DNA from: a candidate division WOR-3 bacterium
GTDB taxonomy: Bacteria; Hydrothermota; Tepidihabitantia; Tepidihabitantales; Tepidihabitantaceae
DNA: 64,000 nt
Assembly (NCBI GenBank): GCA_039801085.1
Contig: JBDRTY010000001.1
Span: forward strand, 1 to 64,000
Direction: 5' to 3'
Below are positions 18,824-28,155 of the stretch, in pieces; position 1 is the stretch's first letter; each line of letters opens with the position of its first letter. The translations under genes and the position numbers were made by a program. The notes beneath the pieces are model-generated. The model saw nothing but the letters and a program-made list of their open reading frames with translations, was not told the DNA's origin and made no database searches.

Positions 18824-20749
18824 TCATGGAGCAAAGGGCAGTTGGATAAGAAGAATGATTGTGGCGATGAGGAGGGTAATAACCGTAATGACAATTCCAG
18901 TGCCAATCCACTGGCCGAAATTGATCGACCGCCCGGTATACTTTTCATACGCACCGATTGCCACCAGGTTGGCACTGGAGCCGATCATTGTCAGATTGCC
19001 CCCGTAGCATCCTCCAATTAACAGACTCCACCAGAGAATTTTGCTATGAGGCAGGCCAATCTGTACCAGCGTTTTAACAATCGGAACAAGTGCAGCAACA
19101 ATCGGCATATTATCAACAAAGCCTGAAGTTATGCCAGAAAACCAGAGAAGAAGTATGAGGCTTGAGCCTGTCAGTCCAGACTGTCCAAGCCATTGAGTAA
19201 AAGGCAGGTTTTGGGCAATCCGTAACAAAAGATACCCCAGTTTTGTAGTGACACCGGTGTGTTCTAAACAGGCGGCATTGGCAAAAAGAAACATAAAAAA
19301 GAGGATGGTCCACCAATCAATACCACGTTCAATCAGCATTTTCCCCCGTTCCTGCATGACGAATATGACAAAGGCAAGAGCAGTGATCGGGGCAGCAACA
19401 AGCACAGTTCCCTCCTTAAGATTTAGCCAATGTTCCAGTCGGGCGTGGAGGATAATGAGTGTTATTACCGCAACAAATACAATCCAGCCGAGTTGCAGTT
19501 CTGATGGTTTGACTGAGAGAGTGTCACTGATTTTCATCTGTGGGTGTGCAGGAAGATGTCGGCGAAAGAGTGATAAACAGATGATAACGGTAACGACACA
19601 CGCTACAAGCGATACCGGCGTTGCCCAGCGCAGAAAGTCTTCAAATGTCAATCCTCCAGCGAAGGCTATATAGACACCGATTGGATTGCCAACAAGTGTT
19701 AGCGCTGACCCTACATTGGTAGCAAAGACCAATGCTAACAGGTAAGGGAAGGGGGAGGTTCGGTTCTGGCGGGCAATCTCCAATGCCAACCCAAAGGTCA
19801 CAAGAATTCCGGATACTTCTCCCGCAAAACCGGAGAGGATAGTGGAAAAAAGCATTAGAACAGCAAGCATTAGTCCTGAGGAGTTTCCTATTCGTCGGGC
19901 AACAGCTGTGACAATTATCCGGAAGAAACCGATGTTTTCCAGCCATTTGATTAAAGCCATCATCGCCATAATGAAGATTACTGTAGGTATGGACATATAT
20001 TCTACAGCAAGTTCGACATTCATTACCCTAAGAAATAACAGCAGCGCAATGCTCACTGCCGCCAACGCCACTCGAAACCGCCAGAAGAACAAAGTTCCGA
20101 GAATCATTCCAACGAAGATAGCTGTTGTCAATGCCTGACGGGAGACCCACGGTTCCGAATTAAATTTGAGCAACTCCAATTTTTCGTATATTCCCGTAGC
20201 CGGCAGATCCAAAATAGGGAAGAATGCTCGGCCAAGAAAATAAGTCCCCAGGATTGCCAGCAGCAGGAATAATAATGTCCGGTAGCGCTGGAATATTCCG
20301 GGTTTTACTTCAGCAGTCAAGAGACGGAAAATTTCTTCGGGATTCCGGGCTTTAAGTATCTGTTGACGGCGATGGTAATCGTGAAATACACGGGCAATTT
20401 CCGCAAGAAGCTGGAGATATTCATTGCGGTGCTGCTCAGCGGCAATGACAATGAATATAAGTTGGACCGGTTTAGTGTCTTCCGCGTGCCACTTGATTCC
20501 CTTGCGTACCCGGATAAAGATAGCCAGTGGTGCCGGGAGTGCTTCAGGTATAATGGCATGAGGGATGGCAACCCCCTCGCCCAGACTGGTGGAACCGGAT
20601 TGTTCTCGGATAACAAGGTGACGCACAATCTGGTCGGACACAGAATTCAGGGGGGCGATCCGGCTGACAGCGATTTTAAAGACGGTTTCCGGTGAATCTG
20701 CTTCTTCTAAGTCAATTACGTACTCCGGTCGAAAATATTTCTGAAGCAT
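18824..20749 (-). CDS. PTS EIIA-like domain fused to an ion-transporter (SLC13/ArsB/NhaD-like) permease, copy 2
   Basis: A 641-residue fusion. Residues 1-150 look like a PTS EIIA type 2 (PtsN-like) domain, with GVAIPHA carrying the phosphorylatable His64. From about residue 160 there are some 12-13 membrane helices of the ion-transporter superfamily. Its two inverted repeats are marked by TNVGSALTLVGNPIG and GGNLTMIGSSANLVAIG. The substrate cannot be told from sequence (Na+/H+, dicarboxylate or oxyanion are possible). The EIIA domain suggests control by phosphorelay. It is a close paralogue of 21187-23127, and a UspA-like gene lies between the two. Confidence 0.78.
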   Translation of the reverse strand: MLQKYFRPEYVIDLEEADSPETVFKIAVSRIAPLNSVSDQIVRHLVIREQSGSTSLGEGVAIPHAIIPEALPAPLAIFIRVRKGIKWHAEDTKPVQLIFIVIAAEQHRNEYLQLLAEIARVFHDYHRRQQILKARNPEEIFRLLTAEVKPGIFQRYRTLLFLLLAILGTYFLGRAFFPILDLPATGIYEKLELLKFNSEPWVSRQALTTAIFVGMILGTLFFWRFRVALAAVSIALLLFLRVMNVELAVEYMSIPTVIFIMAMMALIKWLENIGFFRIIVTAVARRIGNSSGLMLAVLMLFSTILSGFAGEVSGILVTFGLALEIARQNRTSPFPYLLALVFATNVGSALTLVGNPIGVYIAFAGGLTFEDFLRWATPVSLVACVVTVIICLSLFRRHLPAHPQMKISDTLSVKPSELQLGWIVFVAVITLIILHARLEHWLNLKEGTVLVAAPITALAFVIFVMQERGKMLIERGIDWWTILFFMFLFANAACLEHTGVTTKLGYLLLRIAQNLPFTQWLGQSGLTGSSLILLLWFSGITSGFVDNMPIVAALVPIVKTLVQIGLPHSKILWWSLLIGGCYGGNLTMIGSSANLVAIGAYEKYTGRSINFGQWIGTGIVITVITLLIATIILLIQLPFAP

Positions 20750-20758
20750 CGATGAGAA

Positions 20759-21172
20759 TTATGAGTTGTTTATCAATAAAATGGGGCAGGGTAAATTGGG
20801 GAGCAGTTCTTCTGGTAGATGGTAATCATGGTCAGCGAGAATGCTGACAGGCAGAATTATCAGATCGCAATGCGTACTATTGGCAAGAAACTGCAGATTA
20901 TCAAGGGTCGTCAGATGAGCGATTACTGATGCTCGAATACCGGATTGTTTGAGGTCTTCTTCGACCCGGTAAATACTGCGCCAGCACTGGCGTTCATAGT
21001 TCTCCGCCCGGACCGCTTGGCGGGTCGCACCTTCAGTTCGAGGAGGTGGACATCCGTCAAGAGGACTGACTCCGGAAACAAGCACTGTACTGTTATGCTG
21101 GCGTGCAAAGCTCATGACAATTTCCTTTTCTTCCTGCTTTTCACTTATTATGTAGAGGATACGGTCGAACAT
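20759..21172 (-). CDS. UspA-like universal stress protein
   Basis: A 137-residue protein starting at the ATG at 21172, which has AAGGAG six bases upstream; a longer in-frame start would overlap the preceding gene. It begins MFDRILYIISEKQE and ends with LPCPILLINNS, the beta-alpha-beta pattern of Usp domains. The canonical G-x2-G-x9-G-S/T nucleotide loop is not clear, so it may not bind ATP. Its position between two permease fusions suggests a cytoplasmic regulator of the transporters. Family assignment is moderate. Confidence 0.6.
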   Translation of the reverse strand: MFDRILYIISEKQEEKEIVMSFARQHNSTVLVSGVSPLDGCPPPRTEGATRQAVRAENYERQCWRSIYRVEEDLKQSGIRASVIAHLTTLDNLQFLANSTHCDLIILPVSILADHDYHLPEELLPNLPCPILLINNS

Positions 21173-21186
21173 ATTTTTCTCCTTTT

Positions 21187-23127
21187 TTACGGTGCCAGAT
21201 TTATTTGGCAAAAGATGGCAATGGAAGAAACAATGAGAGTAACAGTTGTTATGATTATACCGAACTTGAACCATTCCCGAAATCGGATATGGCGACCGCT
21301 GGCCCGTTCAAAGGCTCCTACCGCAACGAGGTTGGCGGTTGAGCCGATGACGGTCAGATTTCCCCCGAAACATCCTCCGAAGAGCAGTGCCCACCATAGG
21401 ATTGAGGCATGTGGTAGTCCGATGCGAATAAGGTCTTTGACAACCGGCGCAAGTGCGGCAACAATCGGGAGATTGTCGACGAATCCCGATAAAATACCAG
21501 ATATCCAGAGAAAGGAAAGAGCAGCAGGCAGAGTGAGACTGCAGTTGCCGGTTCCGGCGATTTTCCCGGCGAAATTTAAGAGCAGGTAACCTAACTTTGT
21601 TGTGACTCCGGTATATTCAAGACAGGCAGCGTTAGCAAATAAAAACATGAAAAAAAGTAACGTCCACCAATCAATCCCCCGTTCAACCAGTACTCTGCCT
21701 TTTTCTTGTTCGTAAAAGACAATAAAACCCGTAACTGCTAATGCACTTGCAACCAAAGCAGTGCCGTCACTTAATCCAAGCCAAACTTCAAATCTTCGGT
21801 GTAATGCTATCAGGATGATAATAATGAAGAAGGTGATTAGGCCAACCCGGAGCTTGACCGGATCAATATTACCGGCGGTCTTTTCGAGTTGCTGCACATC
21901 AAGGTGATATCGAGTATTGAAAAAGTGTCGGCGGTATAGAATTAAACAGAGGAGAGCGACGATAATCGCAGTAATAGCTGAAACCGGAGTTGCCCAGCGC
22001 AGAAAGTCTTCAAATGATAAGCCACCGGCAAAGGCAATGTATACTCCGATCGGATTGCCGACAAGTGTAAGAGCAGACCCAACATTAGTAGCAAATACCA
22101 AGGACAGCAAAAAGGGCACAAGCGGGGCTTTTGTTCGGCGTGATACTTCCAGCGCGAGACCAAAGGTTACCAGGATGGCTGAAACTTCATCAGCAAATCC
22201 CCCCAGAATAACCGAGAATGCCATAAGCAGCAGAAGTAAAAGCCAGGGGATACCTTTTACCTGCTCGATTGCCTTCAGTACAATAAACCGGAATACGCCG
22301 ATATTCTGCAGCCAGCGGACAATTACCATCATCGCCATAATAAACAGAATGGTCGGAATGGACATGAATCTAACGGTGTGTTCCAAATCCATTACTCCGG
22401 CAATTAGTAATGTGCCCAATGCTGCTGCAGCAATAGCGACCCGGAAACGCCAGAAAAGCAGTGTCCCGATGACCATGGCGAGAAAGAGAGTGATTGTCAG
22501 TTGTTGCCGCAGAATCCATACCGACTCATTGAAACGTAAATAACCCAGTTCCTGATAGATACCGACAGCTGGAAGACGAATATGCGAAAGGATGCTTCCT
22601 GCCCCGACGAATATCAGCGCAACCAATCCGAAAAATAAGATGAGCCGACGATTGCGCTTAAAAAAATTCTGATGAGGCGGAGAGGCGATGATGCGCGAAG
22701 CCGATGTCGCATCCTGTGCTGCAAGTGCAGCTGTGCGTAATTGCGGGGTATTTAGACTGCGGGCAATCTCGGCCAGGAGGGAAAGATAAAGGTTCCGTTC
22801 TTTTTCTGGAGCTACTAAACATACTATCAGTTTTACCGGTTCCTCGTCGATTGAATTCCAAGGAACTGGTTGTTTTAGCCGAACTACGAGAGCGGCGGGC
22901 TGATTTATATTATCCCCGATGAAATGCGGGAGCGCAATACCATAACCGACACCAGTTGAGCCGAGGTTTTCCCTTTCCCGGAGCTGATTGACTAAAAATG
23001 TTTCATCGGTAGCTACTCCCGCATCTATAAGTTGACGGGCAATGCGATGAAAAATTTCATCTTGGGTTAATTTTTCGTCAATATCCAACGCCCAATCGCT
23101 TAGAATAAACTTTTTGGGATCAATCAT
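21187..23127 (-). CDS. PTS EIIA-like domain fused to an ion-transporter (SLC13/ArsB/NhaD-like) permease, copy 1
   Basis: A 646-residue protein with the same architecture as 18824-20749: an EIIA type 2 domain (residues 1-150, GYGIALPHF with His68), then a permease with TNVGSALTLVGNPIG and GGNLTVIGSTANLVAVG. Both halves of the pair keep the histidine and both permease repeats, so both look functional. It heads the - strand unit: a promoter-like TTGACT/TATTTT pair lies upstream and AGGA precedes the ATG. Divergence is spread along the whole length, which suggests an old duplication. Confidence 0.78.
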   Translation of the reverse strand: MIDPKKFILSDWALDIDEKLTQDEIFHRIARQLIDAGVATDETFLVNQLRERENLGSTGVGYGIALPHFIGDNINQPAALVVRLKQPVPWNSIDEEPVKLIVCLVAPEKERNLYLSLLAEIARSLNTPQLRTAALAAQDATSASRIIASPPHQNFFKRNRRLILFFGLVALIFVGAGSILSHIRLPAVGIYQELGYLRFNESVWILRQQLTITLFLAMVIGTLLFWRFRVAIAAAALGTLLIAGVMDLEHTVRFMSIPTILFIMAMMVIVRWLQNIGVFRFIVLKAIEQVKGIPWLLLLLLMAFSVILGGFADEVSAILVTFGLALEVSRRTKAPLVPFLLSLVFATNVGSALTLVGNPIGVYIAFAGGLSFEDFLRWATPVSAITAIIVALLCLILYRRHFFNTRYHLDVQQLEKTAGNIDPVKLRVGLITFFIIIILIALHRRFEVWLGLSDGTALVASALAVTGFIVFYEQEKGRVLVERGIDWWTLLFFMFLFANAACLEYTGVTTKLGYLLLNFAGKIAGTGNCSLTLPAALSFLWISGILSGFVDNLPIVAALAPVVKDLIRIGLPHASILWWALLFGGCFGGNLTVIGSTANLVAVGAFERASGRHIRFREWFKFGIIITTVTLIVSSIAIFCQINLAP

Positions 23128-23153
23128 TAATTCGTTTCCTAATTATGAATTTC

Positions 23154-23181
23154 AAAATAAACCAAATTTTTGCGAAGTCAA
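23154..23181 (-). promoter_or_regulatory. Promoter for the EIIA-permease/UspA/recJ unit
   Basis: On the - strand TTGACT (23176-23181) and TATTTT (23154-23159) are 16 bases apart, 26 bases upstream of the ATG at 23127. It separates this unit from the long series ending in the PIN-TRAM gene. Confidence 0.5.
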
Positions 23182-23204
23182 AATGTCCCACTTTTCGAGT
23201 CTGT

Positions 23205-23774
23205 TCAGTGGAGTTCGATGAACTTCGGTTTTGCAAATAACACCTGTCCAACATCAGTGTCAATGCCGCCCTGTATTATAACATCAACCTCCTGTCCTAC
23301 GGAATTCCCACCATTTTCGACAACGACTTTAATTCCCCCTTCAAGATAACCGATGCCTTCATTCCGTTCTTTTCCTCTTTTGGAAATTTTTACTCTCAAA
23401 GTCGTACCGGGCAGATAAGCTGGACGGAAAAGCTCAAAAAGCTCGGCAGTAGTGATTACCGGAAAGCCGTTTGCGGCATGTTTCAGTTCTGATCGAATAG
23501 TTATTAGGGTGGCATGGTACCTCTGGGCAATATTCATCAATTCATCTGTCGACTTGATCGGGAGAATTTTTAACTTAAGCGTAGGGATGCGTTTCAGTTG
23601 TTCGATGTGTTCTTTTGCTCTTTGAAGTGAATATTCGGATTCGTCCGGTTGTATGCCTGGTTGCGGTAGAAAAAGCCTGCCTGTCAGCAGTCCCAGTTGC
23701 AGAAATTTCACGACTCTGGGGTCAGCAAGAGTATCGGAATCGATAATAAAGGCTTTGGTTTTTCGAAACAACAT
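23205..23774 (-). CDS. PIN-TRAM domain protein (YacL-like, without membrane part)
   Basis: A 189-residue protein; the ATG at 23774 has GGAGG five bases upstream and is preferred to a TTG four codons earlier. Residues 5-115 align with the PIN domain of YacL-type proteins (KAFIIDSDTLADPRVVKF, then LPGTTLRVKI as the boundary). The C-terminal TRAM domain has GIGYLEGGIKVVVENGG and VLFAKP. The N-terminal membrane helices of YacL are absent. The first PIN aspartate (D12) is present, but the later acidic position (TND in YacL) reads TIR-S, so nuclease activity is doubtful. RNA binding through TRAM is plausible. It follows radA, a common neighbour of YacL-type genes. Confidence 0.7.
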   Translation of the reverse strand: MLFRKTKAFIIDSDTLADPRVVKFLQLGLLTGRLFLPQPGIQPDESEYSLQRAKEHIEQLKRIPTLKLKILPIKSTDELMNIAQRYHATLITIRSELKHAANGFPVITTAELFELFRPAYLPGTTLRVKISKRGKERNEGIGYLEGGIKVVVENGGNSVGQEVDVIIQGGIDTDVGQVLFAKPKFIELH

Positions 23775-23803
23775 GAAAACCTCCAAATTTTAAAAATTTA
23801 AGT

Positions 23804-25162
23804 TCATTTTTTCACTCCCAAGTATTTCAGAGCGGCGTTGATTGTTTCCACCGGGACAAGTTCGATATTCAATTTTTTAAATTTAGTAAAATTCGGAGGC
23901 AACAGTGCGCGTTTAAACCCCAGTCTTTGTGCTTCATTCAATCGTGCTTCAATCCGGCTGACAGTTCTGATTTCTCCTGCCAACCCAACTTCGCCGATGA
24001 CTACTGTATTCTCAGGCAGAGGTGCATTGCGCAAGGCCGATGCCAATGTGCAGATAACACCCAAATCGACAGCCGGTTCAGTTAGTTTTAAGCCTCCGGC
24101 AACATTAAGAAAAATATCACGGTTACCTGTGCTGATACCGGCGCGGCGTTCAAGTATTCCCAGTAGAAGCGATAGTCGACGCAGGTCAAACCCTGTCGCT
24201 ATTCGCTGAGGTAACGGAAACGGTGTGGGGGCAGCCAGAGCCTGAATTTCGACTAATAGAGGTCTTGTCCCTTCCAGTGTTGCCACTACAACCGAACCGG
24301 AAACATTGAGACGCCGATCAGAAAGAAAAAGTTCCGACGGATTGGGAACTTCCTTCAGACCAATATCGGTCATTTCAAAGACGCCGATTTCGTTCGTGGG
24401 ACCATAGCGATTTTTGACTGTGCGGATGATACGGTAGTTGTAGGTTGTTTCCCCTTCAAAATAAAGCACCGTGTCTACCATATGTTCTAGTGTTTTCGGT
24501 CCCGCAATTACGCCGAATTTCGTGACATGACCGACAATGAACGTAGTGATGCACTGTGTTTTAGCCAGTCTTAATAATTCAGCAGTACAATCACGAACCT
24601 GGGCAACACTTCCTGGTGTACTGGTAAGTTCGGGGTTTGTCAATGTTTGAATTGAGTCAATAACCAGTATCTTGGGATTTACCTGATTAACTCCATGGAC
24701 AACATCCTCCAGTGATATCGTACAAAGGACGAATATATCAAGTAGTGATGAATTAAGGCGTTCAGCCCGCAGGCGAACCTGTTCAGCTGATTCTTCTCCT
24801 GTAACATATAACACTGGAATTTTATTCCGGGCGAGATTTCTGCAAACTTGTAAAAGCAGCGTTGATTTACCGATACCGGGTTCACCTCCGAGTAGCAGCA
24901 GGGATCCGGGTACAATTCCTCCTCCTAGCACACGATCCAATTCACCAATTCCGGTTTTTAACCGCTGGACCGGAGTCAGAGACAGTTCTGCCAGCCTTTT
25001 GGGAGATGCACAGGTGTCTGATGAGTGTTTTGATCTCGGTAATTTTTTAGGGATAACTTCCTCTTCAGTGAGTGTATTCCAAGATTCGCAGTTGGGGCAA
25101 CGGCCCAGCCAGCGGAGTGATTCGTAACCGCAGTTCTGGCATACAAAATGAACCTTTCTCAT
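23804..25162 (-). CDS. radA: DNA repair protein RadA
   Basis: A 452-residue branch-migration helicase of recombination. It has the N-terminal C4 zinc finger (CQNCGY...CPNC, residues 10-27), Walker A GGEPGIGKST, the RadA-specific KNRYG motif, and a C-terminal Lon-like domain (GGLKLTEPAVDLGV). The stop codon of dnaB directly abuts its ATG, so translation is probably coupled. Confidence 0.96.
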   Translation of the reverse strand: MRKVHFVCQNCGYESLRWLGRCPNCESWNTLTEEEVIPKKLPRSKHSSDTCASPKRLAELSLTPVQRLKTGIGELDRVLGGGIVPGSLLLLGGEPGIGKSTLLLQVCRNLARNKIPVLYVTGEESAEQVRLRAERLNSSLLDIFVLCTISLEDVVHGVNQVNPKILVIDSIQTLTNPELTSTPGSVAQVRDCTAELLRLAKTQCITTFIVGHVTKFGVIAGPKTLEHMVDTVLYFEGETTYNYRIIRTVKNRYGPTNEIGVFEMTDIGLKEVPNPSELFLSDRRLNVSGSVVVATLEGTRPLLVEIQALAAPTPFPLPQRIATGFDLRRLSLLLGILERRAGISTGNRDIFLNVAGGLKLTEPAVDLGVICTLASALRNAPLPENTVVIGEVGLAGEIRTVSRIEARLNEAQRLGFKRALLPPNFTKFKKLNIELVPVETINAALKYLGVKK

Positions 25163-26584
25163 TTAACTTTCTGATTCCGCTTCGTTGTCTTCGGGCAGGG
25201 TTGAGTAATTATACCTTGATTCAATATTTTCGAAGCGCATAAACTGGTATAGGTAGACCAGTTTAATACTTCGGGTGGGGCCATTGCGATGCTTGGCAAT
25301 GATTAAATCAGTATCTTTTTTCTGTTCCTCAGAAAGTGCGTCCCAGTTTTTTTTATTATATTCGGCATCGCGGTACAGGAAAATAACAACATCCGCATCC
25401 TGTTCTAATGCACCCGATTCACGAAGGTCGGACAATAACGGTTTTTTGTCTTCTCGTCGATCTGGTGCCCGTGACAGCTGAGAAAGGGCAATTACAGGAA
25501 TATTGAGTTCTTTTGCCATTGCTTTCAGTGCCCGGGAGATTTCTGTGATTTCCTGCTGGCGGCTGTATTCGCGGCGTCCCCCGCTATGAGGTTCCATCAA
25601 TTGCAGGTAGTCGATGATTATCAACCCGAGATCAGGGTGATCCCCTTTGAGGCGCCGGGCACGGGCACGAATTTCTAAAGCGTTTAATGCTGCAGAATCA
25701 TCGATATAAAGTTTTGCTTCCGACAGCCGTCCAACAGCAGCTGCAATCCGGGCATATTCGGGATTGTTGAGCATTCCCCGGCGCAGTTGATTGATTGTAA
25801 CCCGCGCCTCGGCACAAATCAGGCGTTGGATAAGACTGTCGGTTGACATCTCGAGACTGAAGATTGCAACCGGCACCGGCTTCTTTACCCGGGTCGTAGT
25901 ATTGACAGCAATATTAAGCGCAAAGGCAGTTTTTCCCATTCCCGGACGTCCGGCAATGATAATGAAATCCCCGGGTTGAAAACCACTGGTAAGATCATCA
26001 AGTTCCAGAAAACCCGTTTCCACCCCAGTGATATGCTGTTTTCTAGTTCGGGCTTGTTCTATCCGGTCCATTTCCTGAAGGAGTCGTTCGCGAACAAGCG
26101 TAAATCCGCGTCGCTCGCCTGCCTGACGCAGCTGAAATATCTTGCTCTCGGCCTTTTCCAGTAGTTCTTCGGCTGAAAACTCTTCATTGTAGGCGTCCTG
26201 AACGATTTCGGTAGCAGTCTGAATTAATTGTCGTTGTAACGCTTTCTCCAGTACCAGCCGGGCATGTTCTTCACAATTAGCTGAGGTCAATACTGTGTCC
26301 TGCAGTGCCGAGAGAAACGGTTGTCCTCCGATACTGTCAAGTTCCTTCATGCGCCGCAGCTCATCGGTAACTGTGATGATGTCATAAGGTTTCTTGGCTT
26401 CAAAAAGATTCAACATCGCTTCATAAACGCGCCGATGAGCAAGTGAATAAAAGTGATCTGGCTTTAAAAATTGCATCACCCGAGGTAATGCTTCCTGATC
26501 AATTAGAATGGCACCAAGAACCGCAGCTTCCGCTTCAAGCGCCTGGGGTGGTTTTTTTTCTCCTCTTTCAGAGCGGGTGGACAT
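25163..26584 (-). CDS. dnaB: Replicative DNA helicase DnaB
   Basis: A 473-residue hexameric helicase of the replication fork. The N-terminal helical domain starts PPQALEAEAAVLGAIL. The RecA-like domain has Walker A AGRPGMGKTA (about residues 210-219), Walker B LIIIDYLQLM, and the conserved LSQLSRAPDRREDKKPLLSDLRESGALEQDAD region in pieces. No intein is present. It overlaps coaBC by 17 bases and abuts radA. Confidence 0.96.
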   Translation of the reverse strand: MSTRSERGEKKPPQALEAEAAVLGAILIDQEALPRVMQFLKPDHFYSLAHRRVYEAMLNLFEAKKPYDIITVTDELRRMKELDSIGGQPFLSALQDTVLTSANCEEHARLVLEKALQRQLIQTATEIVQDAYNEEFSAEELLEKAESKIFQLRQAGERRGFTLVRERLLQEMDRIEQARTRKQHITGVETGFLELDDLTSGFQPGDFIIIAGRPGMGKTAFALNIAVNTTTRVKKPVPVAIFSLEMSTDSLIQRLICAEARVTINQLRRGMLNNPEYARIAAAVGRLSEAKLYIDDSAALNALEIRARARRLKGDHPDLGLIIIDYLQLMEPHSGGRREYSRQQEITEISRALKAMAKELNIPVIALSQLSRAPDRREDKKPLLSDLRESGALEQDADVVIFLYRDAEYNKKNWDALSEEQKKDTDLIIAKHRNGPTRSIKLVYLYQFMRFENIESRYNYSTLPEDNEAESES

Positions 26585-27797
26585 GATTAGTGTTACCTTT
26601 TTTGTTTCGGTGATAAATTGTTCCGACTATTTTTACCAGCTCCCTGGCAAAATCTACTTTACTCATTTCCTCGAGACGGCGGGTTTTGCCTGAACGGTAG
26701 ATAATGACTGGACGAATAGTGGCGGAGCCGGCAGTCTGTACTGGATTGGCAACGATTAACGCCGGCTTTTTTTCCCGGAGTTTTTTGCGTGCCATTTCTA
26801 CTGAATCGTCCTGAGAAAATGCCACGGTGAACGGTCGATATTTTGATGCGCTTACGATTTTGAGTATGTCAGGTGTCCGTCTGAATGCGACCGTCAGACT
26901 TGGTGCGTGAAGTTTAGCGCGTGCTGTTTTCACGGGCTGATAATCTGCCACTGCAGCACACATGACAAGAATATCAGTTTCCGGCAGCTTATTTTCAACT
27001 GCAGTTGCCATCTCAGCAGCGGTCCGGACCCGGATGGTATCTGGAGGCAGCTGGACGGTTACTTCCCCAGCAATGAGTGTCACCGTGCTTCCGGCGGCTT
27101 TGAATGCCTTGGCGATTTCCAGTCCCATTATTCCAGAAGAGCGGTTGGTAATAACGCGTACCGGATCCAAAGGTTCTTCAGTTCTACCGGTAGTTACTAA
27201 AACACGAACACCTGTAAAATCTGGTAATCTGGTCAAACAGGCACAGCATGTTTCAAGAATTGATTCCGGTGATGCCATTCTTCCCGTACCGACCATTCCA
27301 CAAGCCAATTCACCAGTTTCGGGATTGATAAAGCGATAACCAAACGCAGCAAGTCGCCTGATATTCTCCTGGACGATCGGATTTGACCACATATTGGAGT
27401 TCATCGCCGGTGCAATAAGAACTCTGCCGGAACCTACCTTTTCGGATGGTATTGCAAGCAGAATCGTGGAGAGCAGGTCATCCGCAATACCATGGGCAAG
27501 TTTGCCGATGATATTAGCAGTTGCCGGTGCAATTACTGTCAGGTCTGGTTGTACAGCAAGGTCGATGTGATGGATAGAATCATGGGGTATTCGATATTTT
27601 GGAAAGAGGTCCCCCCCCACTTCCCGCCCGCTTAAAGCACGAAAGGTGTCTATGCCGGTTAGTTTGGCAGCGGCGCGGGTGAGAACGACGGTTACGTTCC
27701 AGCCTTTTTTACGGAATAATCGCAGCAGTTCAAGTGATTTATAGGCAGCAATACTTCCAGTAACTCCCAGCAGTATTTCAACAGGTTTTGCCAACAC
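26568..27797 (-). CDS. coaBC: Bifunctional phosphopantothenoylcysteine decarboxylase / phosphopantothenate-cysteine ligase
   Basis: A 409-residue enzyme making 4'-phosphopantetheine for coenzyme A. The N-terminal flavoprotein CoaC half has GVTGSIAAYKSLELLR, PAMNSNMW and the catalytic cysteine in GELACGMVGTGRM. The C-terminal CoaB half starts with VLVTTGRTEEPLDPVRVITN. The start is uncertain: the GTG at 27797 lies only two bases after GGAGG, while the TTG in the next codon is better spaced. The gmk-rpoZ-coaBC order is common. coaE, another gene of the pathway, is at 35498. Confidence 0.95.
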   Translation of the reverse strand: MLAKPVEILLGVTGSIAAYKSLELLRLFRKKGWNVTVVLTRAAAKLTGIDTFRALSGREVGGDLFPKYRIPHDSIHHIDLAVQPDLTVIAPATANIIGKLAHGIADDLLSTILLAIPSEKVGSGRVLIAPAMNSNMWSNPIVQENIRRLAAFGYRFINPETGELACGMVGTGRMASPESILETCCACLTRLPDFTGVRVLVTTGRTEEPLDPVRVITNRSSGIMGLEIAKAFKAAGSTVTLIAGEVTVQLPPDTIRVRTAAEMATAVENKLPETDILVMCAAVADYQPVKTARAKLHAPSLTVAFRRTPDILKIVSASKYRPFTVAFSQDDSVEMARKKLREKKPALIVANPVQTAGSATIRPVIIYRSGKTRRLEEMSKVDFARELVKIVGTIYHRNKKGNTNHVHPL

Positions 27798-27825
27798 CGC
27801 CTCCGGAGTGAGGACCGTAAGTTAT

Positions 27826-28155
27826 TTATGAACGCGTGCGGCTGGTCCCGGGTTTACTGCCGGATTCGATTTTGGAGATGCCGGTTTCGGATGCTGTGCT
27901 CAAATCAGCTTTTCTGGTCTCGGTTGCGAGTCGGTTGGCATTCAGCGCCTCGAGCTCTGCTTCGGTAAGTGGGGCATATTTTAATTCACCCCGCAACAGG
28001 CGATGGAGAGCATATTCATAAGGATTGGTGGGTAATTGTATTTCGTCCCGGCTGATTGCATCGATCAGTCGACGCGTCTCCAGCGCTGCAATATTTAAAG
28101 CCAGATATTTGTTTGGATACACATGCCACAGCTGTTCAATTGACACAAACTTCAT
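27826..28155 (-). CDS. rpoZ: DNA-directed RNA polymerase subunit omega
   Basis: A 109-residue protein. Residues 1-70 carry the omega-like pattern (NKYLALNIAALETRRLIDAI, corresponding to the N.y.l...AA.RA..L of omega). The rest is a polar, probably disordered tail. Omega stabilises beta' in the core enzyme. Similarity is weak by eye, but the place between gmk and coaBC is the standard one for rpoZ. Its start overlaps the gmk stop by four bases. Confidence 0.8.
   Translation of the reverse strand: MKFVSIEQLWHVYPNKYLALNIAALETRRLIDAISRDEIQLPTNPYEYALHRLLRGELKYAPLTEAELEALNANRLATETRKADLSTASETGISKIESGSKPGTSRTRS

Noticed and set aside
18805-18975. N-terminal extension of the GT-C/TPR protein
   Set aside because: It would overlap the EIIA-permease gene by about 150 bases in another frame and shows no signal or domain; the ATG at 18804 has AGGA upstream.
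20945-21589. A 214-codon open frame on the + strand across the UspA-like and permease genes
   Set aside because: Antisense to two genes with clear homology, and without a ribosome-binding site or known domain.
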